NCBI RefSeq assembly: GCF_010183535.1
Contig: NC_071329.1
Location: 17,498,879-17,562,878 of the forward strand
Direction of reading: 5' to 3'
DNA from: Caenorhabditis remanei
Taxonomy: Eukaryota > Nematoda > Chromadorea > Rhabditida > Rhabditidae
DNA length: 64,000 bases
Part shown: piece by piece, positions 1 through 10,835 of the stretch
Layout of the letters: each line of letters starts with the position of its first letter
Numbering within the stretch: position 1 is the first letter of the stretch
The notes under the pieces: model-generated
The model's input: only the letters and a program-made list of their open reading frames with translations
What the model was told of the DNA's origin: nothing
Database searches by the model: none
Made by a program: the position numbers and the translations under genes

Positions 1-492
1 AATTTTACTGCTGAAAATGACAAAAAATGAAAAAAGGCTCAAAATGCGTCTCAAGTGCGCCAGATCGGCTAAGAATGCTCAAAAATGCTGAAAACTGTTA
101 TTTTATGCAAAAAATACAGTCTTTAGATCTGAGAAGTTGACAATAAGGAGTGGATAGAGTTTAATAAGTTAGACTCCGTCCACTTTGAGAGCGCTATCCG
201 AACTCTCTGAAAATTGCCTAAAAATCCATTTTTCAGCTAAAAACGTGAGAAATACTGATTTTAACAAAACTACACCCAATTTTTTAACAAAAAACGTTCA
301 AAAATTTGGTTTCCACGAGAAAGTGGGGTGCCTTTGGCGCGATTCCAGTAGAAAATTTGAAACTTGATATTTACCGCTTTTTTCTGGAGAAAACCACACG
401 ATTTCCAGATTTGGTTTGTTCTGACGTGCCTTCAGCGCATTTTCGAACTCAGAACTTTTTATATCGAAAATCTGGCGTTCAGTCCTTTTTTA

Positions 493-576
493 TTAGCTGA
501 ACACAGTTCTTACAACTGCGCTCCACCGAAATGCCCTTGAAGATAGAGCGCAATTGCAAGAAGCGTGCCGTGCTAA
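493..576. repeat. TTAGC-ended MITE, copy 1
   Basis: Short inverted-repeat element beginning TTAGC and ending GCTAA, flanked by TA on both sides. The inner arms carry a block close to CTTACAACTGCGCTC that reappears inverted. Six more copies lie at 2156, 8194, 8790, 43835, 60867 and 62891. There is no coding capacity; TA flanks suggest mobilisation by a Tc1/mariner-type transposase, which is inference. Confidence 0.8.
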
Positions 577-625
577 TAAGCTTTGAAACATTTTTCTAGA
601 TGAGTATGAATTTGTGTATTTTCAG

Positions 626-790
626 ATTCAGAACTCTTTGCTTCCTCATCAATCTGATTCTCAAATTGAACCAATAATCTCGACCCACCCGTCAACATCT
701 CTCAAGCTCGCGCCAACTTCAACTTCTGTCAAAAATCTTCTTCTCAACCAACTGGAACAGACATCAAGTGACATGGTTACTATTCCCTAA
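626..790 (+). CDS. Possible 3'-terminal exon of an unidentified gene
   Basis: After a TTTTCAG acceptor at 625 an open frame runs 54 codons to TAA at 788-790. The peptide is rich in Ser, Thr, Leu and Pro and looks like a low-complexity C-terminus. It is phase-consistent as a last exon. No convincing upstream exon was found between 1 and 600, which holds a MITE and AT-rich sequence, so the rest of the gene may lie left of the window. I do not recognise the family. It could also be chance open frame. Confidence 0.3.
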   Translation: MQNSLLPHQSDSQIEPIISTHPSTSLKLAPTSTSVKNLLLNQLEQTSSDMVTIP

Positions 791-1069
791 AAAGGCGCTC
801 ACTCAATTGCTTCAAGATAATTCAAAGACTCCATGAACTTGCACTTGTTCATGCGGTCGCTATCCTCAAGGATCATATATCGTCGATGAAGTCAAGAAAG
901 AATCTGAGATTCGGGAAAAACGAAATATCAAAGATTAAAATAATGCTGTAAAAGATTTCATTTACTAATTATTTTCGGTAATATTTTGGTGTTATTATCA
1001 GTTTTTACATGAATTCAGCGTTTCGTTTTCTTTTTCTATATGACGTCTTTTTAAAACCAATATAGGTTA

Positions 1070-1147
1070 ATTGGCATGTCATGGGAATACATTTAATTAG
1101 TTGTCTCCTGTACGTGTCTTCTCATTTATGACGCTTGAGAAAGTGGG
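1070..1147 (+). promoter_or_regulatory. Promoter-proximal block shared with the second Smr gene
   Basis: A block containing GGCATGTCATGGGAATA and CGCTTGAGAAAGTGGGCGT lies about 150-230 bp before the Smr start at 1299. A similar block lies in reverse orientation at about 9005-9110, upstream of the minus-strand Smr gene at 8021-8695, with the 19-bp CGCTTGAG...GGGCGT core identical. Shared non-coding sequence upstream of paralogs is either duplicated promoter or conserved cis-element; the sequence alone does not decide. Confidence 0.45.
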
Positions 1148-1298
1148 CGTTATTCAGTGGAAACAAAACAATCAATAACAATTGTGAGAATGTTTTCCTC
1201 ATTCATTTGCACAATACATACTGTTTTTCTTTTTCTAATTTTTTGTTAATATTTCTACTACTCCAGAACAAGTTGAACGTAATTTTTCATAATTTCAG

Positions 1299-1857
1299 AT
1301 GTCGAAGAATCAAAGCAAAGGAAGACGCGGATATTCGTTTGAGAGAGTGCGTGTGGTATACAGCCCAAAATACACGGCTGGAAGAGCTTCTCTTCAATCA
1401 AAGATAAAACAATTATACGTAAGTTAGAGTTTTTTCTGAAAAGTCACAAAATGATCAATTTCAGGGAAAACTGATTAAAAACTTTCTCTGTGACAAAAAG
1501 AACTCAATTATAGATGAAATCAACAAGGCCATTATCGACTGGAATGCTGAGTTCTCCCCGAGGAACGAGATCGATTTGCATGGAATGACGAGGGAAGCAG
1601 CACTGGATTATGTGGAAAAGAAGGTGGAGGAGCGAGGTCATATAGATGGTAAGTTTCTGAATACCAATGAAATTCCAATAAAATTATCTCATTTTTCTTT
1701 TCTAGATCTCACTATAATTACCGGACAAGGTCATCACTCCAAGGACAATCAACCCGTGATAAAGCAGGGATTGTTGAAGAAATTCAGATCGCGAGTTCAA
1801 GTGAACACGGAGAATCCTGGAAAATTAGTGTTGGTGAAACGCCAAAAATTAAGTTGA
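1299..1857 (+). CDS. Small Smr-domain protein (paralog 1)
   Basis: Three exons, 1299-1418, 1465-1648 and 1706-1857, give 151 aa. The ATG directly follows an ATTTCAG, a possible trans-splice acceptor. The first ~60 residues are basic. A Smr (small MutS-related) domain follows, with DLHGM at residues 77-81, then EAALDYVEKK, and TGQGHHS at 107-113. In other proteins Smr domains bind or cut nucleic acids, often RNA; catalysis here is not shown. The paralogs at 8021-8695 and 43204-43781 have the same intron positions and a 184-nt middle exon of identical length. At ~150 aa it is much shorter than N4BP2- or MutS2-type Smr proteins, which carry other domains. Confidence 0.85.
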
Positions 1858-2028
1858 TTGTCTATTTAGGTCCATATCTTCCAAGTATCCAATCTCCCGA
1901 TCTCACCCCCATCTGTCATTCCTGTTGCACATCTCTCCCTGTGTCATTTGTTCTTTTGTAATTAATTAATAGAATACTAATAAAACTGTGTACATAGCAT
2001 TTGACTTCGAATTTGTGTTACGGGCAAG

Positions 2029-2136
2029 ATGTGCAATCCCAACTATAAAAAAGCGGTATTCGACTATCAGCACGACAAAAAAATGATGATGGCTGACACT
2101 GAGGGTGTCAATGCGGTTGTTGGACGCAAAAGATTA
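2029..2136 (+). other. Possible orphan first exon
   Basis: ATG at 2029 opens 36 codons of ordinary-looking charged protein sequence ending at a consensus GTGAGA donor. A TTAGC MITE starts 20 bp later, and no matching downstream exon is visible before the srz gene on the other strand. It could be the stub of a gene whose 3' part was lost, or chance. I do not recognise it. Confidence 0.2.
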
Positions 2137-2155
2137 GCGAACAAGGTGAGAATTT

Positions 2156-2286
2156 TTAGCACGACACGCATCTTGCAATCGCGCTCTACCGAAAGCAAAG
2201 AAAATTGTGTGCGAAATTGAGAGAAAAAAAGACATATCTCAAGGACATTTCGGTGGAGCGCAGTTGTAAAAACTGTTTCGAGCTAA
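2156..2286. repeat. TTAGC-ended MITE, copy 2
   Basis: TTAGC...GCTAA termini with CGCGCTCTACCGAAA near the left and TTTCGGTGGAGCGC near the right in inverted orientation. It sits just downstream of Smr paralog 1. The interval 2287-2622 that follows holds no gene I can support. Confidence 0.8.
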
Positions 2287-2622
2287 TAGGAACACAAAAA
2301 AAAAGTTCGGTTTTTAATTTACTGGGTATGTGCTCAATGTTTTTCTTAAATCGTTTGGTGTATTTTGCAAACTCAAAAATGTCAACTGATGTTATCTACA
2401 TATGCAACTATTCTTTATTTCACCTGCATGAGTAGGACGAACTTTCTTTCGATTACTCGAATTTCAGTGAACCAGGAAAAACTTTCACCTGTTTTTTAGA
2501 TAAAATTCTTTTTAGTGAGATTTATTTTCAAAATCATATTTTCTCTAATATCTAATTACATTATAGTCTTTCGAAGCCTTTATTGGGAAAAATAAGAAAA
2601 AAAAACGTTTCGACAGTTTCAT

Positions 2623-4184
2623 TTAAGAAATTACCCCAGCATTTGTGGGAACAACTGGCTGAACAGTATTAGTCTTCTGAATCAGCTTTCTCAATTTATT
2701 AGCGACGAATCTGAATGATAAATAAGAAATGGCCAATTGGAAGTTCCTTTTGTTACAAAATAGATATGTCATTTGGATAATAAGAGGAGTCATGTAGAAA
2801 GTAAACAAGTTTGTTATCACAAACGCCTGAAAGTATAATCCCCTGAATTTCGTTTGAATAAAAAACTGACAAGATTAGAAAACGCCCAACCGGAGAATTT
2901 GGCTACAAGTCCACTGGTCACAAGTATAATTAACATAAACAGCTTTCCAATGAATATAAATTTGACTTGATACATAATGTACTTTTGCGGCTGGGATTGG
3001 GCCAGTGACGGTAGATATAACAGTTTTCGAATACTGATGGACATTGGAATATAGACAACAACTGAGATAAATGCCAAGAATTCCAAAATGAAAGAAATAT
3101 AAACTTGAACATTTTCGAGCAAACTATTTTCGATTGCACCAGTGGGAAAAGCTAGCCAATTTATAAATTCAAATTTACCGTCAAAGTGGTCCTTGATTCG
3201 AATCGGTATATGTAAAATTGCAAACGAGAAATAAAGGAAGACAACCAAAACTGACCAATAAAAAGATTTCAAATTCAAAAACTTCTCGGAATCCTCATAA
3301 AAATACAATAAGAATCTCTGAACAGCCAATAAAATCAAAATGATATTGAACACCGGGGAGACAACGATTGAAATGTAGTAGCCACCAAATAGCAGAATAC
3401 CATTGACGGATTTAATTTGATCGTGGAGAAATAGTCTGAAAATTACAGTAACATGTGTGATAGAAACAGTTCTTGGGCCTCACAATGTACCGCTGAATAA
3501 TATGATAGAAAACATGTAGATTATCATCATCAAACAGGAAAATCGATAGAAATGACGGAGGATTGGGTAGATGGGAGTCTGAATTTACTTTATAGACATC
3601 CACCACTAACTAGGGAAGGTCCCCGAGTGACCCAGGACATGACCGATAAAATTGGAAAGCTGGAAAAACGCTGATTCTAAATATATTTTCATTTTTTGCC
3701 CTCAATGCTTGGAATTCTTTTGGGCCTTTTCACACATCAAGAAGGTAATAAGTTGTCAGCAGTCCAACCATTTATCTCATTTTTCTTGAATACCAGGACA
3801 AAAACTGTGTATATATTTGGAATCAGCGTTTTCTCAGCTTTCTAATGATACAGGTCATATCCTGGGTCTCTCGGGTGTCTTCCCCAGTAAGTCAACTTAA
3901 CATACCTCCTTTTCCGTATTCCGATTTTTGTTAAAAACGACACAAAAAAACGGAAATGACCCGATTGTCAAAGTAATTGTAGAAATGAATACAAATGTTA
4001 GAAGAATCAACAAAAATATAGCAGCGCCCCATAGTCGAAATACATCATTATTGTCAAAATCCTCGTGTTGCTTTGAATAGTTGTTGTAGGACTCATAATA
4101 GTCTTGAATATGAATCCATTTTCCAGATTCTTCATCATAAAAATCGTACTTGTCCAAGTCGCTGGCATTCATTGTGGTAGACAT
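2623..4184 (-). CDS. Serpentine chemoreceptor, Srz-like (copy 1)
   Basis: Four exons on the minus strand: 3906-4184, 3484-3578, 2871-3435 and 2623-2826, giving 380 aa. The N-terminal ~60 residues are Asp/Tyr-rich. Several hydrophobic segments of ~20 residues follow, consistent with seven membrane passes. The stretch with LLAVQRFLLYF, then EDSEKFLN, and the late PLIIQMTYLFCNK are typical of nematode Srz receptors (putative chemosensory GPCRs). Donors are GTATGT, GTGAGG and GTCAGT. The start chosen is MSTTMN, conserved in the tandem copy; an in-frame ATG 42 codons upstream is open but poorly conserved. Ligand unknown. Confidence 0.75.
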
Positions 4185-5249
4185 GAGGAATAAATCAATC
4201 AAAAAATGGAATGAAAATAACACGAGAGAGTAAGACGATTCTGTAAACAGTTGAAAAATTGCTATGTTGCACAGGTGTTTTTTATTTTTACTTTTATTCC
4301 AAAAAACCAACTAAACAACTATGTGCATACGTAAGTGTGGGGGCTGCTACGAATATGTTGTTGGGTCCACTTCTATTTTTAATTTACTTGTAGTCTCGGC
4401 TGAGCTGCTTGTTTTCAAGCAAACATCTCTATAAAATGTTGAAAATTCGAAAAGTTACTGAATTTCGAAAAATTTCGAAAATCTCGAAATCACCATTTCT
4501 ATCGTAACTCTGTTAGACTTGCTTCAAATGGGATAAAAACTATATTTCTAGAATCACTTTGGTAAGACGCTTTGAATGATTATAATTGTGACTGTATTCT
4601 GACAAACTTTAATTTTCTGAAATTTGGTATCACGGAGGCTCGAAATTCAAAATTTTTCAAACTATATCATGATTATATTCATTCGAAGCGTCTCAATGAG
4701 CTGACTCTAAAATCGTTGTTTTTTTATTTTTAGAATTAACGGTTAATGAAGAAAAAGTAGATTATGATGTGATGTGGCCTGGAGTAAACTCTGGGACACG
4801 ACGTATGGAGAAAATGAAACACTGAATTTATGTATAAAACTGATAATAACACCAAAGTGCGACCGAGAATAACTAGTAAATGAAAACTTTTACAGCATTG
4901 TTTCAATCTTTGATATTTCGTTTTTCCGAATTTCCGATTCTTTCTTGACTTCATTAACGATACATGATCCTTTAGGATAGAGAACTTCTCGTGAAAACTT
5001 TTCTTTTTTCAGATCTTCAATATTGGTCCAGAATTATCAACTTGGAAAATCTGCTATCCATTAATTTTATTTTAATAAATCTGCTCTGTCATAATTTGGG
5101 TGGTCCAAATATTTTTGAATTTTTGAAATTTTTCTTCAAGTTTCTGAATTTTTGAAAATTCAACCTTCTTATATTTTCTTTAATATCTAATTGAGTGATA
5201 GGGTTTTAAAGTCTTTATTTGAAAAAAGTAAGAGTTTCGACAGTTTCAT
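4185..5249. other. Intergenic, srz upstream block
   Basis: Upstream region of srz copy 1, duplicated at 6750-7310. It includes the hairpin at 4563-4697 with arms around GACGCTT/AAGCGTC. No protein-coding or RNA gene is supported; short open frames here are not conserved between the two duplicated blocks. Confidence 0.5.
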
Positions 5250-6749
5250 TCAAGCTATCACCCTTCCATCTGTGGGAATATTTGGCTGAACAGTGGTTCC
5301 ATCTGTGGGAACAACTGGCTGAACATTATTAGTCATATGTAGCAGTCTTCTTAATTTATCGATGACGAATCGGATTGACAAATAAGAAATGACCAATTGG
5401 GTATTCTTTTTGTTACAAAATAGATATTTCATTTGGATAATAAGAGGTATCATGTAGATAGTGAAAACGTTCGTTATCACAAACGCCTGAAAGTATTATA
5501 CAGTAACCCCCGGGAGGACATTCCGATTAAAAACTCACAGGTTCTAAGAACGGCCAACCTAATACTTTGGACGCAAAAAGTCCCATTGTGAATAACAAGA
5601 ATAGTTTTCCAATGAATATAAAAATGATTTGATACATCATGAACTTTTGCGGCTGGGATTGTGCCAGTGACGGTAGATATAACAGTTTTCGAATACTGAT
5701 AAACATTGGAATATAGACTAAAACGGAGAAACATGCCAAGAATTCCAAAATAAAATGAATATAATAAGCGAGAATAACTAGCAAATTCAAAAGTTCAATA
5801 GTTTCAATCGAATGGCCTATGAGCCAAAATATTAAGTGTAACATTGAAAACAAGAAATGAAGGAATACAACCAATAGTGACCAATAAATAGATTTAAAAT
5901 TCAGAAACCTCTCAGAATCCTCATAAAAATACAATAAGAATCTCTGAACAGCCAATAAAATTAAAATAATATTGAAGACAGGGGAGGCAACCATTGAAAT
6001 GTAGTAGGTAGTAAATGGCAAGATAGCTGCAATGGTTTCTATTTGATCGTAGAAAAATAGTCTGAAAATGACAGCTATATGTGTGATGGAATCAGTTTTT
6101 GAGCCTCACAATGTGCCGATGATTAATATGATAGAAAACATGTAGATTATCATCATGAAACAGGAGAATCGATAGAAATAACGAAGAATTGGGTAGATGG
6201 GATCCTGAATACTATTTTGGACATACACCATTAACTAGGGAAGGACATGGAGTCAGTTTTGAGTCATGGGATGTGGCCTATATCATCGGAAAACTGAGAA
6301 AACGTCAATTTCGAATATATATCCAGCTGTTGCTGTCGATGTCTCGTCCTATAACTCAACGATCACTCGGGTGTTTTCCCTAGCATGTCAACTTAACAAG
6401 CCTCCTTTTCTGTGTTTCGATTTTTGTTAAAAACGACACAAAAAAACGGAAATGACCCGATTGTCAAAGTAATTGTAGAAATGAATACAAATACTAGGAG
6501 AGCCGTCACAATTAAAGCAGCGATCACTAGTAGTTTTAATTCAATTTCGGAAAACCCTTCGAACTGCTTCAAAAAGTAATTGTAGGAATCATCGTAAAAT
6601 TTATCAGATTTTTCTTGATTAAAGTCGTTGAAGTAGAAGGGCCTCATCATAATGGAATCATCATATTGTCGAAGCCAATTATTTTTGGTAAATTCTTCGT
6701 GTTGCATTGAATAGTTGTCCATGTCGCTGGAATTCATAGTGGTAGACAT
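5250..6749 (-). CDS. Serpentine chemoreceptor, Srz-like (copy 2)
   Basis: Four exons: 6402-6749, 6110-6204, 5539-6061 and 5250-5486, 400 aa. It is the tandem paralog of the gene at 2623-4184, sharing MSTTMN at the start, GSFPFFCVVFNKNRN at the end of exon 1, and LLAVQRFLLYF. The N-terminal extracellular part is longer and acidic, and the C-terminus has a short internal repeat around VPTDG/IPTDG. Exon 1 must end in phase 0 to join exon 2. At the position of copy 1's GTATGT the genomic sequence reads GCTTGT, so the intron would have a GC donor. If that is not used, the reading frame ends three codons later. This copy may be functional through a GC-AG intron or may be a recent pseudogene. Confidence 0.65.
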
Positions 6750-7389
6750 GAGGAATAAATCAATCGCAGAAATAAAATTGAAATAAAACGAGAGAGTTTC
6801 CGTAAACAGGTGAAACATTGCTATGTTTCACAGGTGTTTTTATTTTTACTTTTATTCCAAAAAAAAAACCAACTAATAACTATATACATACATAAGTGTG
6901 GGGACCGCTACGAATATGTAGTTTGGCATATTTCTATTTTCAATTTACTTGTAGTCTTTGTTGAGCTGCTTGTGTTCCAGCAAACATCTCTTTAAAATGT
7001 TGAAAATTCGAAAAGTTACAGAATTTCAAAATTTTTTCGAAAATCTCGAAATCACCATTTCTATCGTAACTCTATCAGACTGGCTTCAAATGTGATAAAA
7101 ACTATATTTCTAGAATCAGCTTGTCAAGACGCTTCGAATAAGTATAATCATGACTATATTCTGGTAAACTTTAATTTTCTGAAATTTGGTATCACGGAGG
7201 CTCGAAATTCGAAAATTTTCAAACTATATCATGATTATATTCATTCGAAGCGTCTCAATGAGCTAATTATGAAATTGTTGTTTTTGATTTTCAGAAATAA
7301 CGGTCTCCCTTATTTGTTCTTGTGTACACACAAAAAACCTAGGTAAGAAGACTCACCCTACTGTTCACGCGATATTCGGAGGTGGACCC

Positions 7390-7743
7390 ACAGGGTCATA
7401 AAAACTTTATATAAAGCATCTGCGCTTTAAAAAACTATCGCGAAATTAGCGCAAAATTCAAAAAACTTATCCGAAAACTTTTTTGAGCGTTGAAGATTTG
7501 TATTCTTCCTTTTTTGATGACTTCGATATTTTTGTGCGGGATTTACCAAAAAAAAAGCGAGAAAATAGAAGAAAAGTAAGCTTCATTCGTAAAATTTAAC
7601 TACCTATTGTTCGTCTACGTGATAAGTACTCGATTTGGCTGATCGGCGACGCAGCCTGCCAAGTAGTGTGCAAACGCGCTTCACTAGACTTTCGGTTTCG
7701 CGGGAAATTAATTTAAATTAGTTTGGACTAAATGTACCCTGTG
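7390..7743. repeat. ACAGGGTC-ended hAT-like MITE, copy 1
   Basis: Begins ACAGGGTCA and ends TACCCTGT. Internal sequence, including CGGTTTCGCGGGAAATTA and GCTGATCGGCGACGC, matches the inverse of the element at 60087-60463. An 8-bp target duplication is not evident for this copy. Confidence 0.7.
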
Positions 7744-8020
7744 AAAACAAAACTATTCAACTAATCTTTGGATTTGGAGAAAATACTTTTGGAAAAAACA
7801 GTTTTATTAATATTTAATTACATGGGCACATAAATGACACTGGGAGAGATGAGAAACAGGAATGACAGATGGGGGCGAGATCGGGATATTGAACACATGG
7901 AAAGTATGGACATATATATATTAGCACAGGACACTGGAATAGGGTGAGATCGGGTTATGACTAGCAACTTGACTGAAATAAGAGACAATAGAGCAAATAT
8001 AGATAGTTGAATGTTCGAGC

Positions 8021-8695
8021 TCATTTCTCTCTCTTCTCCAACATCACCTCCCCCGGGTTGCGTGGATTGATTTGAACTCTCGACTTGAACTTCCTCATCA
8101 ACCCATTTTTGATCGCAGAGCACCCATTCGCCGAGTGGTTTCCTCGGCCCGTCACGATAAATAAATCTGTTTAAAAAATTGAATTTATTTATATTAGCAC
8201 GGCACGCTTCTTACTACCGCGCTCTACCGAAACCTATGAAGCAAACTTGAGAGACCCAGAGGAAAATAAACATTTTTCAATGGCATTTCGGTAGAGCGCA
8301 GTTGTGAGAAAGCTAATAACAAAAATACAAAAACTAAGCTTACCGAAGTTGTGTCCGACCTCGTTCACTCTTTGCTCCACATACTTCAGTGCTCCTTTCT
8401 CCGTCATTCCATGCAAATCGTACTCGTTCTGCAAACAATACGTGTCGTGAAACTCAATTATTTTGTTGTTGATCTCATCAACAATTTTTTTCTTCTCTTT
8501 TTTAACTTTTGTCTCCTTTCGCTTTTTCTGAAATTAAGAATCTCGTGAAAATTCTATTGGGGCTCAACTTACATGTAGTCGGTTCACTTGAGTCATGAGA
8601 GCCGTTTTCATGGCATAGAAAGTCGAGTTGTGAACAACTTCTGACCTTTCCAGCCACCACATGATTCCGATGCTCTGATGTTTTTCAAAGTTCAT
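8021..8695 (-). CDS. Small Smr-domain protein (paralog 2)
   Basis: Three exons, 8573-8695, 8344-8527 and 8021-8166, 150 aa. The ATG follows an ATATTCAG. A lysine-rich block starts exon 2, and the Smr core has YDLHGM and TGRGNHS. The middle exon is exactly 184 nt, as in the two paralogs, and the protein ends in EVMLEKREK. A TTAGC MITE occupies the second intron (8194-8316) and another lies 95 bp upstream (8790-8894). Probable nucleic-acid-binding protein by family; no direct functional evidence. The upstream region shares a block with paralog 1. Confidence 0.82.
8194..8316. repeat. TTAGC-ended MITE, copy 3 (in Smr intron)
   Basis: TA-flanked element with TTAGCACGGCACGCTTCTTA at the left and AGCTAA at the right, inside intron 2 of Smr paralog 2. 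Confidence 0.85.
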
Positions 8696-8789
8696 CTGAA
8701 TATTATTTACATTAGTCTTGCTGCATAATTCAGGTTTACTGACTTAGTAAAATGAAAAAAAAGTGATATGGAGTAATACTGGATAACTG

Positions 8790-8894
8790 TTAGCACGGCA
8801 CGCTTCTTACAACCGCGCTCTACCAAAATCGAAGGAGAAAAAGAGACATTTTAAATTTCGGTAGAGCGCAGTTGTAAGAGATGTGCCAAACTAA
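8790..8894. repeat. TTAGC-ended MITE, copy 4
   Basis: Same family as 8194-8316, with the two arms around CGCGCTCTACC and GGTAGAGCGC. It lies immediately upstream of Smr paralog 2. Confidence 0.85.
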
Positions 8895-9106
8895 TAAGTA
8901 ATTGAAATATAAACAAAAAAATTGGGCAAATGAATGAAGAAGACAATCTTCTCATCATTCTCATCACAAATATTGATTGTGCTCACAGTGCGATCGCACT
9001 AGAACTGAGTCACGCCCACTTTCTCAAGCGTTATATGGGAAAAACTATAAATGCGCTGCAAGACAAGAGACAACCAGTTCATTCCCAGGACATGTCAAAT
9101 AACCTA

Positions 9107-10352
9107 CAGTACCGCTCAAAAGTATATTGAGTTTTGCATTTGTCAGTGGAAAATGCACAACTTTGAGGATGTTATAGTAAAACTAAGTGTTCCACAAAAT
9201 AAATTTTTATGGGATCAAGCAGATCAATAGCAGAACTCCATTTTTGTAGTTGACAACTTGTTTGTACGGACACTCCCTAGAGAGTTACATCTCGACAAAG
9301 TGATTTCTCCCTCAAATCAACTCTTTTCAGTGCAAAATAGTGCTATTTTTGAGCTGTCACCTTAAAGGAGGACTGAAGTCTTTTTTTTCAGATTCTGATA
9401 CTTCAGAAAATTCTGAGAAACTTTCATCATTGGAGCATATACTAAAAATCGCTCTCAAAAGCGCTCCAAATTCCCGTTTTCCCGGCTGAAAAGGAGCCTT
9501 CATGGAAGAGTTGTCCTACGCGCATTTTCCCATCGTGTAGTCTTCTCGGACAAAATCATTTCTCAATTCCTCGTTTCCTCGATTTTATCAACAAAATTAC
9601 GTGTTTTTTTTCAGTTTATATCGTAAAAAAGAAGACAAACACATAGTTGTCAAGGCCCGGGCCGGTAGAAAATTTTCAAGGCCCGGCTTCAAAAAATGAC
9701 CCTTTTTTTCCTAATTTTTTTTTCGAAATTTTTTCAATTTTTATCGAAAATGTCGCAGTTTCGAATTGTCGCGGAGCCGAAAATGTGACCATTTTTTTAC
9801 TATTTTTCAGATTTTCTTCTAATTCTGAACCATAATCGAAAATTCGACTTTTTCGCGAAAAAATTCAAAAAATTCGAAAAAAATTGAAATTTTCGGGCCT
9901 TGACAACTATGGAAAAACACGTTATTTTGTTGAAAAAACCGAGAAATCGAGAAATAAAAGAAATTATTTTGTCCGAGAGGACGACACGGTGGAAAAAATT
10001 CGTGTGGGAAAACTCTTCCACCTAGGCTCCTTTTGAGCCGGGAAAACGGGAATTTAGAGCGATTTTTAGCATATGCTCCAATGATGAAAGTTGGTCAGAA
10101 TTTCCTGAAGTATCATAATATGAAATAATAAAAAAATGAATTCAGTCCTTCTTTAAAATGACGATAACTCTCTAGGGAATGCTCGTACAAAAAAATTGTC
10201 AACTACAAAAATGGAGCTCTATTTGTGTTCTATATGATGCATTAAAATCTACTTGATGAAACAATCAATATTACCATGGCACACTCTCAAAGTTGGACAT
10301 TTTCAACTGAAAAAAAACCAAAACTTAAAATACATACTTTCGAGCGGTACTG
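9107..10352. mobile_element. Large non-autonomous mariner-type palindrome
   Basis: Starts CAGTACCGCTC and ends GAGCGGTACTG, flanked by TA at 9105-9106 and 10353-10354. The two arms of ~480 bp are inverted copies of each other; for example the region around ACTCCCTAGAGAG at 9275-9290 pairs with CTCTCTAGGGAAT near 10170. The centre is occupied by a second palindrome (9642-9911). No transposase frame is present. TA flanks and CAGT ends fit a Tc1/mariner-mobilised element. A diverged fragment of this family lies at 62240-62500. Confidence 0.8.
9642..9911. repeat. Nested GGCCCGGGCC-type palindrome, copy 1
   Basis: Ends in CATAGTTGTCAAGGCCCGG and its inverse CGGGCCTTGACAACTATG. It sits at the centre of the larger palindrome, interrupting it. 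Related GC-ended elements are at 11519-11720, 37269-37535, 56527-56773, and a partial one near 51190-51230. Confidence 0.75.
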
Positions 10353-10354
10353 TA

Positions 10355-10835
10355 TATTGGTTTAAAAAATTGGAAAATTAGCTTTAAGTTTAGATTCATC
10401 ACTTCTTCTTCGACATTATCTTGAACCTTCATGATTCAGATTTTAATAAATTATTATTATTTAAATTCAACCCAAACCGAATAGATCCGAAAAATCGATA
10501 GACCACTGGGTTTCCTAATTCAAATCAGAGTTTCAGATCGGTCGGGTTTTTTGCGTTTGTATTTTCCTTACGAAAAATGAACGAAAACTTATACTACTGA
10601 GCCCCTGATAAAGTTGTAAATTTAGTTTTTTTTAAATCAATTTTGCAAATAACAAATGAGAGGTGAGCAATAATTTCAGTAGAACATCTAGCTTCTGACA
10701 GAGAATCAATGAAATTTGATAGAAGATGTTACAGATAAATTGAATGAATGAAAAGAGAAGAAAAGGTGAAAGGCACAGTAAAAAATGACAAAGTATCAGA
10801 ATTGTTTGATTAAAAATGAACTTGATCAGACGAAA
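10355..10835. other. Intergenic, nothing recognised
   Basis: AT-rich sequence between the mariner-type palindrome and the 3' end of the T1/BTB gene. No exon, RNA gene or repeat that I can support. Confidence 0.5.

Larger units (their letters stand above)
2540..7310. repeat. Tandem duplication carrying two srz genes
   Basis: Two consecutive blocks, about 2540-4740 and 5170-7310, align along their whole length: srz coding exons, introns, and the upstream region including an AT-rich segment with a small hairpin (arms near GACGCTT and AAGCGTC at 4563-4697 and 7122-7255). Coding exons 2 have identical length and exons 3 differ mainly by an indel near the centre. This is a direct tandem duplication of about 2.6 kb. 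Confidence 0.8.

Noticed and set aside
185..500. Two short overlapping plus-strand frames near the left edge
   Set aside because: AT-rich low-complexity peptides without splice context or similarity to anything in the window.
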